A DNA stretch of 37,818 nt from Candidatus Gastranaerophilales bacterium (GTDB taxonomy: Bacteria > Cyanobacteriota > Vampirovibrionia > Gastranaerophilales > Gastranaerophilaceae): positions 1-37,818 of the forward strand of contig CANQLK010000003.1 in assembly GCA_947624665.1 (NCBI GenBank), in the 5' to 3' direction. The notes under the pieces were generated by a model. It worked only from the letters and a program-made list of their open reading frames with translations. It did not search any database and was not told where the DNA came from. The first letter of the stretch is position 1. Every line of letters starts with the position of its first letter. The translations under genes were made by a program, and so were the position numbers. Positions 37,613-37,818 of this stretch are shown one piece after another.

Positions 37613-37818
37613 TTAATCCAATCTGAACTGTTTTTGGTATTGTTCAATTCCTTCGATAGCTTTTTGTTCTTCTTTTAACAGAACAAAATTTTCCAATACC
37701 AATACGTCTAAATCCGTAAACATAAAACATTTATAGGCATTCTCAGGAGTATTAACTATCGGCTCTCCTCTGATATTAAAAGACGTATTAACAACAACCG
37801 AACAATCAGTCAGCCGTT
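37613..37818 (-). CDS. NodU/CmcH-type carbamoyltransferase, C-terminus (partial)
   Basis: Manual minus-strand translation: [67 protein letters not shown]. Confidence 0.8.
   Translation of the reverse strand, partial: RLTDCSVVVNTSFNIRGEPIVNTPENAYKCFMFTDLDVLVLENFVLLKEEQKAIEGIEQYQKQFRLD

Overview
AT-rich bacterial window whose gene content and pilin style (MKKLGFTLAEVLITLVIIGVIAAMTIPTLMNN) suggest a gut Vampirovibrionia/Gastranaerophilales-like (non-photosynthetic cyanobacterial sister) genome. That taxonomic call is inference. Most of the window is housekeeping: obg (3'-partial), CCA-adding enzyme, metK, rpsO, pepT-like peptidase, lytic transglycosylase, NrtR-like Nudix protein, type IV pilin-like protein, glycerophosphodiesterase, LexA/UmuD plus UmuC, rubrerythrin, comM, panD, rsuA/rluB-type pseudouridine synthase, U32 peptidase, lpdA, polA, an FAD-dependent oxidoreductase and the C-terminus of a NodU-type carbamoyltransferase. 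The most unusual element is a non-coding tandem array (about 11147-12350) of ~440-bp units. Each unit is a giant imperfect inverted repeat of roughly 345 nt, with an apical CCGAT-TTC-ATCGG hairpin. Other points of interest: a tandem membrane-protein paralog broken by one 17-bp deletion between 7-bp direct repeats; a homopolymer tract where one GT-C-like gene overlaps a GT2 gene; an ATPase-less array of ClpC N-domains; a UmuD-like LexA with a perfect palindrome over its own promoter; a 20-residue solenoid repeat protein; and two adjacent genes carrying single lesions (an in-frame TAG and a frameshift). No rRNA, tRNA, CRISPR or transposase was recognised.
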